The translations under genes were made by a program, and so were the position numbers. A model generated the notes under the pieces. The model saw only the letters and a list, made by a program, of their open reading frames with translations, did not search any database and was not told the origin of the DNA. From Streptomyces ferrugineus (GTDB lineage Bacteria; Actinomycetota; Actinomycetes; Streptomycetales; Streptomycetaceae): a DNA stretch of 64,000 nt. The stretch lies in the NCBI RefSeq assembly GCF_015160855.1, contig NZ_CP063373.1:1488001-1552000 (forward strand), read 5' to 3'. Of this stretch, positions 16,269 to 24,105 are shown piece after piece. The stretch's first letter is position 1; every line of letters begins with the position of its first letter.

Positions 16269-17431
16269 CGAACACGACCGACGGAGGGCGCGCGCAGACT
16301 CTTGCGGACCGCCTTGCCGCATCGGGTCAGCTCACCGCACCATGGCGGGCCGTCTACGAGGCGGTGCCGCGGCACCTGTTCGTGCCAGACGTCGCTTGGG
16401 CGGTACCCGACGGACCCGAGCCGGGATACGCCATCGACCGCGACCAGGATGCCGCCCGCTGGTGGGACGCGGTGTACTCGGACACCTCGATCGTCACCCA
16501 GATCGACGACGGCGCGGGCGACCTTCGCACCGGCAAGGGCACGCCGAGCTGCTCGTGCTCGGCGCCGGGCATCGTCTTCTCCAGCCTCGATGTGCTCGAC
16601 GTACACGCCCACCACCGAGTGCTGGAGATTGGGACCGGCACGGGGTGGACAGCCTCCCTGCTCTCCTGCCGCGTCGGCGAGCGGAACGTGGTGTCCGTCG
16701 AGGTCGACGCACAGGTTGCGGCCCAGGCGGACAAGAACATCACGGCCGCCGCGTACGCACCTCGCCTGATCGTGGGCGACGGGGCCGAGGGCGGGCTGGA
16801 CGGGGCACCGTACGACCGCGTACACGCTACGTGCGCGGTCGGGACGATCCCCTACGCCTGGGTGGAGCAGACCCGCCCCGGCGGAGTGATCGTCGCCCCC
16901 TGGGAGCCGCTCTACGGCCCTGGTCAGCTCGCCCGGCTCGTTGTCGACGGCGACGGGCGAGCGGTTGGCCGCTTCCCCGGGTTCGCGTCGTACATGATGC
17001 TGCGTTCCCAACGGCACACGACGCTATGGGCACCGCACCATACCGAGGCAGCCCGCCAGGCGACGACCCGCCTCGACCCCCGGGCCGTCGCCATCGGCCC
17101 GTACGCCGCGGACCTGGTGGTCGGTGCGCTCGTGCCCGGGGTCGCCCGTATCCCGGCCCCGGCCGACGATGGGTCCGGCGCCTTTTCGCTCCTGCTCGTT
17201 GAAGCCGACCAGGACGACGGCGCATGGGCGGCGGCCGACTACGCCCCAGGGGAACCCGAGTACCGGGTCACCTGGCACGGCACTCGCAACCTCTGGCAGG
17301 AGGTCGAAGACGCCTACCTCACCTGGGTGTCGTGGGGACAGCCGGACCGCGACCGCCTCGGCATGACGGTCACACCCGAGAGCCAACACCTGTGGCTCGA
17401 CCACCCCGACCACCGGCTCACCTCCATCTGA
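16265..17431 (+). CDS. PIMT-like O-methyltransferase of the graspetide cluster (predicted aspartimide-forming)
   Basis: 388 aa. The N-terminal half is a protein-L-isoaspartate methyltransferase fold (VPRHLFVPD, SAM motif I VLEIGTGTGWTASLL at ~119-133, VSVEVDAQVAAQA). An extra ~170-residue C-terminal region, absent from housekeeping PIMT, is typical of RiPP-associated members. In studied graspetides such enzymes methylate an Asp in the ester-crosslinked loop, which collapses to aspartimide. Coupling to the ligase by a 4-bp overlap, and the Asp86-Gly87 site in the precursor, support that role here by inference. Confidence 0.88.
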   Translation: MTNTTDGGRAQTLADRLAASGQLTAPWRAVYEAVPRHLFVPDVAWAVPDGPEPGYAIDRDQDAARWWDAVYSDTSIVTQIDDGAGDLRTGKGTPSCSCSAPGIVFSSLDVLDVHAHHRVLEIGTGTGWTASLLSCRVGERNVVSVEVDAQVAAQADKNITAAAYAPRLIVGDGAEGGLDGAPYDRVHATCAVGTIPYAWVEQTRPGGVIVAPWEPLYGPGQLARLVVDGDGRAVGRFPGFASYMMLRSQRHTTLWAPHHTEAARQATTRLDPRAVAIGPYAADLVVGALVPGVARIPAPADDGSGAFSLLLVEADQDDGAWAAADYAPGEPEYRVTWHGTRNLWQEVEDAYLTWVSWGQPDRDRLGMTVTPESQHLWLDHPDHRLTSI

Positions 17432-17588
17432 GCGTGCCGGTGTCGCAGGATTGCGCCTCGCCCCTGACCGCATCCGGAGGTCGGGGGCGTTCGGCTCGGC
17501 GCTACTGCTCTGTACACGTGGTTCGTCAGCGATCACAGAGTGTTGCAATCACGGCATGTGGCCATCCGTGACCGGGCACGATGGCGGG

Positions 17589-18395
17589 ATGGATTCAGAG
17601 GTACTCGCGACTTGGATCGCCGCTGGCGCAGCGCTCCTGGCGGGTGTCATGGCGCTCATTGCGTCTGAACGCACGGCTAGGGTGACCCGCAAGGCAGCAG
17701 AGCACGGAGCCACGACAGCGTTGGAGGCCGCGCGGCAGACTGCTCTGGCGACGGTGGAGGCGGCATTGGCGCAAGCTGACGCCACGCGGTCCGCGGGAGT
17801 GCAGCAGGCGCTCGCTGAAGCCGATGGCGCACTTGCAGTGGAGCGCCGAGGCGAACAACGCGCAGCCTACGAAGAGTTGCTTGAGGTGGCCCTGGACTAT
17901 CTCGAGGGTGCACGTGCGGTGCTTCTGTCAGTGCGAGCCCACCACATGGCTGTCGGGATGAGAGCCCTGCGTTCCATGCGGGAAGGCGGCGCCGGCACGG
18001 ACGACGAGCTCCAGGAGCCGCTTTCTCTGGAACCGCGTCTTCTCGCTGATCTCCGGCGGGCGGTGTCTCGGCTAGCGATGAAGGGTGGACCAGATGAGGT
18101 CCTGAGGACGGCAGCGGAGATCCGACGCGCATGTGTTGAATCGCACAATCGTGTTCGCCTACTGCGCCAGAACGCTATCGCGATGCACCGTGACGGAGGC
18201 TGGCTCCTGGATGACGGGACCGTCCTCATCCCTGTGACCCCTGGGGAAGCTTCCGGCCTCGTTCTTCCAAACCCGGATGAGGAACAGGAGCAGGCAGAGA
18301 GCTCACTGGCGGAGGTCTCGCATTGGCTCAATCGGTTCGCTTCAGAAGCTCGTTCTTACGCAGACACGAGCCTCCTTTCTCCGGCGCCGTCCTGA
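17589..18395 (+). CDS. Hypothetical membrane-anchored coiled-coil protein
   Basis: 268 aa from ATG 17589. One N-terminal hydrophobic helix (LATWIAAGAALLAGVMALIA, ~6-25) is followed by a long Ala/Glu/Arg-rich coiled-coil-like stretch (~28-120) and a helical C-terminus (LLADLRRAVSRLAMKGGPDE). I do not recognise the function. Codon use is less GC-biased than in the flanking genes, which fits acquired DNA. It is the last gene before the amidase remnant at the right edge of the accessory block. Confidence 0.6.
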   Translation: MDSEVLATWIAAGAALLAGVMALIASERTARVTRKAAEHGATTALEAARQTALATVEAALAQADATRSAGVQQALAEADGALAVERRGEQRAAYEELLEVALDYLEGARAVLLSVRAHHMAVGMRALRSMREGGAGTDDELQEPLSLEPRLLADLRRAVSRLAMKGGPDEVLRTAAEIRRACVESHNRVRLLRQNAIAMHRDGGWLLDDGTVLIPVTPGEASGLVLPNPDEEQEQAESSLAEVSHWLNRFASEARSYADTSLLSPAPS

Positions 18396-18426
18396 CGGGC
18401 TTGCCAGAGTCGGAAAGCTTCCATCG

Positions 18427-18480
18427 GCCCACCGGCAGTCCGTCCCCGTCCGTGCCGACGGGGACGGACGCCGCTGGCTG
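18427..18480 (-). pseudogene. Duplicated fragment of an amidase gene
   Basis: On the reverse strand this reads QPAASVPVGTDGDGLPVG. It aligns without gaps to QPAASVPVGADGDGLPVG of the neighbouring amidase (18679-18732), with roughly 90% of bases identical over 54 bp. It has no start or surrounding amidase homology. It marks a truncated duplicate or the scar of an earlier amidase end beside the accessory block. Confidence 0.65.
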
Positions 18481-18538
18481 CAGGTCAAAGCGTTTCATGG
18501 CGCCCACCAGCTCTCAGCTCCCCGCCCTCTGGTCCGAG

Positions 18539-19978
18539 CTAAGAGGGGGAAGCCCCGGACCGTTCGTTGTGAATGATGCGACGCGATGGAGACGCCACCT
18601 CGGTGACCCCGGCCGCGTACAGTGCGTGCGCCGCCCGCAGCACCAGGTCGTCCCGGTGCCGCGCCGCCACGATCTGCAGGCCCACCGGCAGCCCGTCCCC
18701 GTCCGCGCCGACGGGGACGCTCGCCGCCGGCTGCTGGGTCAGGTTGAAGGGGTAGGTGAACGGCGTCCAGCCGGTCCACCGGCGGTGTCCGGAGGCCTTG
18801 GGGACCTCGGTGCCCGCCTCGAACGCCGTGATCGGCAGGGTCGGGGTGACCAGCAGGTCGTAGGAGTCGTGGAAACGGCCCATACGGCGGCCCAGTTCCA
18901 TACGGACGTCCACCGCGGCCAGATAGTCCAGCGCCGAGCGCCGGGCCCCGGCCGCGCAGATCTCCCTCAGCCCGGGGTCGAGCAGCTCCCTCTGGTGCGG
19001 GCCCAGATGCTGGGTCACCCGGGCCGCCCCGGTGAACCACAGGGTGTGGAAGGCGTCCACCGGGTCGGTGAAGTCGGGGTCGGTCTCCTCGACGTACGCC
19101 CCCAGCCCCGCCAGCCGCTCCACCGCCCGCCGCACCGCCGACGCGACCGCCGGACGCACCGCCACCTGGCCGCCGAAGGACGGCGAGTAGGCGACCCGCA
19201 GGCCGTGCACCCCACTGGACAGGGCCGTGACGAAGGAGCCCGGCGCCGACGCGAGCGCCGACCAGTCGCGGGAGTCGGGCATGCCGATGACGTCCAGGAG
19301 CAGCGCCGCGTCCGCCGCGTCCCGGGTCATCGGGCCGACGTGCGCCAGGGTGCCGAAGGCGCTCGCCGGGTACAGGGGGACACGGCCGTACGTCGGCTTC
19401 AGGCCGAAGACGCCGCAAAAGGCCGCCGGGATACGGACACTGCCGCCGCCGTCCGTGCCCAGCGCGAGCGGGCCCGCGCCGAGCGCCACGGCCGCCGCCG
19501 CGCCGCCACTGGAGCCGCCGGCGGTGCGGGTCGGGTCGACGGGGTTGCGGGTGACGCCGGACAGCGGCGAGTCGGTGACGCCCTTCCAGCCGAACTCGGG
19601 GGTGGTCGTCTTGCCGAGGAAGACGGCGCCGTGCTCGCGCAGCCGTGCCACGGAAGGCGCGTCCTCGTCCCAGTGGCCCTGGTCGGAGATGGTCTTCGAG
19701 CCCTTCAGCGTCGGACCGCCGCGCATCAGCAGGATGTCCTTCACGGTGACCGGGACCCCGTCCAGCAGACCGGCCGGGGCGCCGCGCCGCCAGCGCCCGG
19801 CCGACTCGCCGGCCTGCGCGAGGGCCTCGTCGGCGGTCAGGCGTACGAAGGCGTTGACCTCCGGCTGGATCCGCTCGGCCCGCTCCAGGGCGGCACGGGT
19901 GGCGTCGACGGGGCTGAACTCCCCTTTTCGGTAACCGTCGAGGAGTTGTACGGCGGTCAGTTCGGTGAGATCCGTCAT
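18539..19978 (-). CDS. Amidase-signature family hydrolase
   Basis: 479 aa from ATG 19978. The Ser-cisSer-Lys catalytic set is visible: VPVTVKD (Lys), then the signature DPTRTAGGSSGGAAAAVA with its Ser residues. GTDGGGSVRIPAAFCGVFG completes the fold. Family members hydrolyse carboxamides, and the substrate is unknown. The gene follows the D-2-hydroxyacid dehydrogenase gene by 23 bp in one operon. The last ~20 residues (SPSRRIIHNERSGASPS) do not look like a usual family end and abut the accessory block, so the C-terminus may have been remodelled. Confidence 0.88.
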   Translation of the reverse strand: MTDLTELTAVQLLDGYRKGEFSPVDATRAALERAERIQPEVNAFVRLTADEALAQAGESAGRWRRGAPAGLLDGVPVTVKDILLMRGGPTLKGSKTISDQGHWDEDAPSVARLREHGAVFLGKTTTPEFGWKGVTDSPLSGVTRNPVDPTRTAGGSSGGAAAAVALGAGPLALGTDGGGSVRIPAAFCGVFGLKPTYGRVPLYPASAFGTLAHVGPMTRDAADAALLLDVIGMPDSRDWSALASAPGSFVTALSSGVHGLRVAYSPSFGGQVAVRPAVASAVRRAVERLAGLGAYVEETDPDFTDPVDAFHTLWFTGAARVTQHLGPHQRELLDPGLREICAAGARRSALDYLAAVDVRMELGRRMGRFHDSYDLLVTPTLPITAFEAGTEVPKASGHRRWTGWTPFTYPFNLTQQPAASVPVGADGDGLPVGLQIVAARHRDDLVLRAAHALYAAGVTEVASPSRRIIHNERSGASPS

Positions 19979-20001
19979 GGGGCGCCCTCCAGCCGTAGAC
20001 G

Positions 20002-20982
20002 TCAGCGTCCGGGTACGTACCCGCGCTGCTTGTCGACCACGTTCAGCAGCGGTCTGCCCGCCTCCCACCGCTCGTACAACTCCACGAACTGAAGTCCGAG
20101 TTCATCCCGCCAGCCGATGGTGTCCCCGCTCATGTGCGGCGAGACGATCAGTCCCGGCAGCTCCCACAACGGGCTGTCCGGACCGAGCGGTTCGTGCTCG
20201 AAGACATCGAGCGCCGCCCCCGCGATCCACCGCTTGGTCAGCGCCTCGGCCAGCGCCTCCTCCACCACGAGCTGCCCGCGCCCGACGTTGATGAACCGGG
20301 CGGAGGGCTGCATCATGCCGAAGCGGCGGGAGTCGAACATGCCGTGCGTCTGCTCGGTGAGCGGCGCCGCCGAGATCACCCAGTCGGCCCGGGCCATCAG
20401 CCGGTCGAGGTCGTCGGGGCCGTGGATGCCGGTGCGCGGGACCCGGCCGACCAGCGCGGTGGTGATGTCGAGGGCCTTGAGCGTGCGGGCGATCGTACGG
20501 CCGATCGGCCCGGACCCGACCACGCACGCGCGCGTGCCCGCCACCCGCTGCCCCTCGCGGTGCCGCCACCGGCGGGCGCGTTGGAGGTCCAGGGTCGTCG
20601 GCAGGTCCTTCGCCATCGCCAGCACCAGCGCGGCGACGTACTCGCCGATCGGCTGGTCGAAGATCCCGCGCGCGTTGGTGACCACGGTGTCGGACTCGGT
20701 CAGCTCCGGGCACATCAGATGATCCACGCCCGCGCTCGCCGTGTGCACCCAGCGCGGCCGTGGCCCCTCGCCGGGCCAGGCGTCGCGTACCGCGTGCGAG
20801 GTGAAGTCCCAGACCAGCAGCACATCGGCGTGCGGCAGCCGCTCGGCGAGGGTCGACTCGTCCGCGTGCTCGATCTGGGCGCGGCCGGTGAGGCGGCCGA
20901 GGCGGGGAAGGGGCTCGGCGTCGAGGACGAGGAGCGTGGGCGGGCCGGAAGCGGGGGAGGGACCAGGGGCGGACGATGTCAT
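20002..20982 (-). CDS. D-2-hydroxyacid dehydrogenase (NAD-dependent)
   Basis: 326 aa. The Rossmann motif CVVGSGPIGRTIART and the catalytic Arg (INVGRGQL), Glu (DVFEHEPL) and His (VSPHMSGDT) residues of the family are all present. Enzymes of this group interconvert 2-oxo acids and D-2-hydroxyacids. It heads an operon with the amidase and is divergent from the racemase-like pair, with a ~200-bp shared promoter region. Together they suggest degradation of an amide-bearing hydroxy or amino acid; the substrate is unknown. Confidence 0.9.
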   Translation of the reverse strand: MTSSAPGPSPASGPPTLLVLDAEPLPRLGRLTGRAQIEHADESTLAERLPHADVLLVWDFTSHAVRDAWPGEGPRPRWVHTASAGVDHLMCPELTESDTVVTNARGIFDQPIGEYVAALVLAMAKDLPTTLDLQRARRWRHREGQRVAGTRACVVGSGPIGRTIARTLKALDITTALVGRVPRTGIHGPDDLDRLMARADWVISAAPLTEQTHGMFDSRRFGMMQPSARFINVGRGQLVVEEALAEALTKRWIAGAALDVFEHEPLGPDSPLWELPGLIVSPHMSGDTIGWRDELGLQFVELYERWEAGRPLLNVVDKQRGYVPGR

Positions 20983-21189
20983 TCGGGGTCGCTTCTCCGG
21001 GGTGTGAGGGGGCGCTTTGACGGTGCTTGCGGGGATATGCGGGCGCCGTTCCTCAGAGTTTTACTTGAAGGAAACGGTCGTCTGACATGCGAGGTTTGAC
21101 CACGCTCGCACCCGAACCTACCTTCGTCAACACGGGCGTTGCGTACGGTCCGTGCTCACCTGTTTCTCGTAGTGAGGGCGGTGCCCGCC

Positions 21190-22017
21190 ATGGAAACCAT
21201 GGACATCTCCTTCCTCGGCGGCCCCCGCCCGCAACGCGGTGTCGGAGTGGTCGCCCCGTTCGACTTCGCGCTGGACCGTGAGCTGTGGCGCTGGGTCCCG
21301 GACGAGGTCTCGCTGCACCTGACCCGAACGCCCTTCGTCCCGGTCGAGGTCAGCCTGGACCTGGCTCGCCTGGTCAGCGAGCACGAGACGCTGAGCGAGG
21401 GCGTCCGCACCCTGACCGCCATCTCGCCCGAGGTCGTCGCCTACGCCTGCACCTCCGGCAGTTTCGTCGGCGGCGTCGCGGGCGAGCGGGCGATGTGCGA
21501 GGCGATGACGCAGGCGGGCGCGGTGCCCTCCGTCACCACCTCGGGCGCGCTGCTGGAGGCGCTCACCGAGCTCGGCGTACGGCGGGTGGCGCTGGTGACG
21601 CCGTACACGGTGTCGGTGACCCGGGCCCTGGAGGAGTACGTGGCCGAGGCGGGGGCCGTGGTCACCGGCTGCGCGTACATGGGGCTCACCCGGCACATCT
21701 GGAAGGTGCCCTACCGCGATGTGGCCGACATGGCGCGCCGTGCCGTGCGCCCCGGCGCCGACGCCCTGTTCATCAGCTGCACCAACCTGCCGACCTACGA
21801 CGTGATCCCCCAGCTCGAGGCGGAGCTGCGCATCCCGGTCCTCTCGGCCAACCAGGTGACGATGTGGGCTGCGCTGCGCAGGGTGGGTACTCGCGCGGTG
21901 GGGTCCTATCAGGCGCTGATCGATCCCGCGGCGCGGATCTACCCGACGACGCGGGGCGGGCCCGTGCCGCCCGTGCTGCCGGACGTGCCGGACGTTCCCG
22001 AGCAGGAACAACAGTAG
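21190..22017 (+). CDS. Asp/Glu racemase superfamily protein (maleate isomerase/arylmalonate decarboxylase-like)
   Basis: 275 aa from ATG 21190 (GAGGG ~10 nt upstream). The two catalytic-type cysteines of the superfamily are present in VVAYACTSGSFVGG and ADALFISCTNLPTYD, with the GALLEALTELGVRRVALVTPY core between them. Such enzymes use Cys pairs to abstract protons alpha to carboxylates. EutA of ectoine catabolism is also a member, which is notable beside an ehu importer, but assignment is open. The next gene starts 10 bp downstream and is a paralogue. Confidence 0.85.
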   Translation: METMDISFLGGPRPQRGVGVVAPFDFALDRELWRWVPDEVSLHLTRTPFVPVEVSLDLARLVSEHETLSEGVRTLTAISPEVVAYACTSGSFVGGVAGERAMCEAMTQAGAVPSVTTSGALLEALTELGVRRVALVTPYTVSVTRALEEYVAEAGAVVTGCAYMGLTRHIWKVPYRDVADMARRAVRPGADALFISCTNLPTYDVIPQLEAELRIPVLSANQVTMWAALRRVGTRAVGSYQALIDPAARIYPTTRGGPVPPVLPDVPDVPEQEQQ

Positions 22018-22027
22018 AAAGGCTGAC

Positions 22028-22759
22028 ATGACCGCACTCGGATTTCTCTACCCGGGCCATTCCGCCGAGGACGACTATCCGCGCATCGAGCAGCTCCTCG
22101 GCGGCGACATCCGCGTCGACCTGGTGCACACCGACATCGGCGAGGACGCGCACCGGGTGGACGCGCTGCTGCGGATGGGCTCCGCGGAGCGGCTCGCGGC
22201 GGGTGTGGAGGCGCTGCGGCTGACGGGCGCCGAGGCGGTGGTGTGGGCGTGCACCAGCGGCAGCTTCGTCTACGGCTGGGACGGCGCCCACGAGCAGGTG
22301 CGCACCCTCGCCGTCGCGGCGGGCATGCCGGCCTCGTCGACGTCCTTCGCCTTCATGCACGCCGTACGGGAGCTGGATGTCCGGCGGCTGGCGATCGGCG
22401 CCACGTACCCCGACGACGTGGCCGCGCTGTTCGCCGAGTTCCTCACGGCCGGGGGTGCCCAGGTGCTGTCGGTGCGCGGCTCCGGGATCATCACGGCGGC
22501 CGAGGTCGGGACCTGGGGCGAGGCCGAGGTGTTCGCGCTGGCCAAGGAGGCGGACACGGCGGACGCCCAGGCGGTGCTGCTGCCGGACACGGCCCTGCAC
22601 ACGGCCGCCCACATCCCGGCCCTGGAACAGGAGCTGGGCAAGCCGGTCCTCACCGCGAACCAGGTCTCCGTGTGGGAGGGCCTGCGCCTGACGGACCGCC
22701 GGGTGAACGCGCCGGCGCTGGGGGCACTGTTCAGCCGGGAGCCGATCGTGCAGGTGTAG
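22028..22759 (+). CDS. Second Asp/Glu racemase superfamily protein
   Basis: 243 aa, paralogous to the preceding gene (VVWACTSGSFVYGWDGA; GVEALRLTGAEAV). Only the N-terminal cysteine is conserved; the region matching ISCTN in the partner reads LLPDTALHT, so one proton-transfer Cys is missing. A heteromeric complex with the upstream protein, or a changed chemistry, is possible. The stop is followed by a dispersed Streptomyces repeat. Confidence 0.82.
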   Translation: MTALGFLYPGHSAEDDYPRIEQLLGGDIRVDLVHTDIGEDAHRVDALLRMGSAERLAAGVEALRLTGAEAVVWACTSGSFVYGWDGAHEQVRTLAVAAGMPASSTSFAFMHAVRELDVRRLAIGATYPDDVAALFAEFLTAGGAQVLSVRGSGIITAAEVGTWGEAEVFALAKEADTADAQAVLLPDTALHTAAHIPALEQELGKPVLTANQVSVWEGLRLTDRRVNAPALGALFSREPIVQV

Positions 22760-22810
22760 CTGCATTCAGGGGAGGGGGCTTCGCCTCTTGACGCGGGTCG
22801 GCTTCACCTG

Positions 22811-22880
22811 GCCCGTCCGGCGTTTGAGGACGAGGCCCGTTCAAGGCCGACGGGGGTCCAGGGGGCGAAGCCCCCTGGCG
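22811..22880. repeat. Dispersed Streptomyces intergenic repeat, copy A
   Basis: GCCCGTCCGGCGTTTGAGGA is followed by CGAGGCCCG and a GGGGGTCCAGGGGGCG / GCCCCCTGG hairpin. The same succession occurs at 53850-53919. The hairpin may end transcription of the racemase-like pair. The rest of the 250-bp gap before the monooxygenase holds more GC-rich hairpins (GGGGCGGAGCCC) and no gene. Confidence 0.75.
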
Positions 22881-23007
22881 GGGTCGAAGGGGCGGAGCCC
22901 TTGGGAGGATGGGACGGGTAGGGGCGGCGGGGGCGAGGGAATGAATCGGAGCCCCCCTCCTGTTAAGGCCGAAGGCACACCGCACGGCGAAACCGCAGGA
23001 GGCACAC

Positions 23008-24096
23008 GTGGCGGCAGACGAGATCCGAGGCGAGGCGCAGGGCACCGCCCCCGTCCCCCTCTCCGTGCTGGACCTGGTCACGGTCAGCGCGGGCCACACC
23101 GCCACCGACGCCCTGCGCACCAGCGTCGAGCTGGCGCGCCTCGCGGAGTCCCGGGGCTTTCATCGCCACTGGGTCGCCGAGCACCACTCGATGCCCGGCG
23201 TCGCCTCCTCGTCCCCGGCCGTGATCCTCGCCCACCTCGCCGCCCACACCACCCGCATCCGCCTCGGCTCCGGCGGCGTCATGCTCCCCAACCACGCCCC
23301 GCTGGTCATCGCGGAGCAGTTCGGCACCCTGGAGGCGATGGCCCCCGGCCGCATCGACCTCGGCCTCGGCCGCGCCCCGGGCACGGACGGCGCCACGGCA
23401 GCCGCCCTGCGCCGCACCGACCACCTCAACGAGGGCGCCGACGACTTCCCCGAGCAGCTCGCCGAGCTGACCCGCTTCCTCGACGACGACTTCCCGGACG
23501 GCCACCCCTACCGCCGTATCCACGCCGTCCCCGGCCCCGTCCAGGCGACCGCGCCCGGCGGCGTCCAGTCCCCGCACCGCCCGCCGATCTGGCTGCTCGG
23601 CTCCTCCGGCTTCAGCGCCCGTCTCGCCGGCGTCCTGGGCCTGCCGTTCGCCTTCGCGCACCACTTCTCCGCCCGGAACACCATCCCGGCCCTGGACCTG
23701 TACCGGGAGTCCTTCCAGCCGTCCGCCGTCCTCGACCGGCCGTACGCCCTCATCGGCGTCTCCGCCCTCGCCACCGACGAGGAGCATCAGGCCCGCCGCC
23801 AGATCAAGGCCGCCGCGCTCAGCATGATCCGGCTGCGCACCGGCCGCCCCGGGCTCATCCCGACCCCCGAAGAGGCCGAGGCCCACGAATTCACCCCGAT
23901 GGAGCGCGAGTTCGCCGACTCCTGGAACGCCAACGTCGTCCACGGCACCCCGGACGAGGTCCGCGCCGGCCTCGACGACCTCCACAAGCGCACCGGCGCC
24001 GACGAGTTGATGATCACCAGCAACGCGCCCGGCATGGAGGTGCGTCTGCGCTCGTACCAACTCATCGCGGACGCCTACGGGTTGCCCACCGTCTGA
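23008..24096 (+). CDS. LLM-class flavin-dependent oxidoreductase (luciferase-like)
   Basis: 362 aa from GTG 23008 with CAGGAGG upstream. The bacterial luciferase-like TIM barrel shows SRGFHRHWVAEHHSMPG, RIRLGSGGVMLPNHAPL and GRIDLGLGRAPGTD. Members oxidise diverse substrates with reduced flavin supplied by a reductase. No reductase gene is adjacent. It could be a catabolic step of the amidase/racemase locus or independent. Its stop lies 10 bp from that of the convergent cyclic-di-GMP gene. Confidence 0.88.
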   Translation: MAADEIRGEAQGTAPVPLSVLDLVTVSAGHTATDALRTSVELARLAESRGFHRHWVAEHHSMPGVASSSPAVILAHLAAHTTRIRLGSGGVMLPNHAPLVIAEQFGTLEAMAPGRIDLGLGRAPGTDGATAAALRRTDHLNEGADDFPEQLAELTRFLDDDFPDGHPYRRIHAVPGPVQATAPGGVQSPHRPPIWLLGSSGFSARLAGVLGLPFAFAHHFSARNTIPALDLYRESFQPSAVLDRPYALIGVSALATDEEHQARRQIKAAALSMIRLRTGRPGLIPTPEEAEAHEFTPMEREFADSWNANVVHGTPDEVRAGLDDLHKRTGADELMITSNAPGMEVRLRSYQLIADAYGLPTV

Positions 24097-24105
24097 CCGG
24101 ACCGG

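Noticed and set aside
18323..20092. Long forward open frame over the amidase gene
   Set aside because: Antisense to the amidase with a clear signature sequence; no independent motif or ribosome site.
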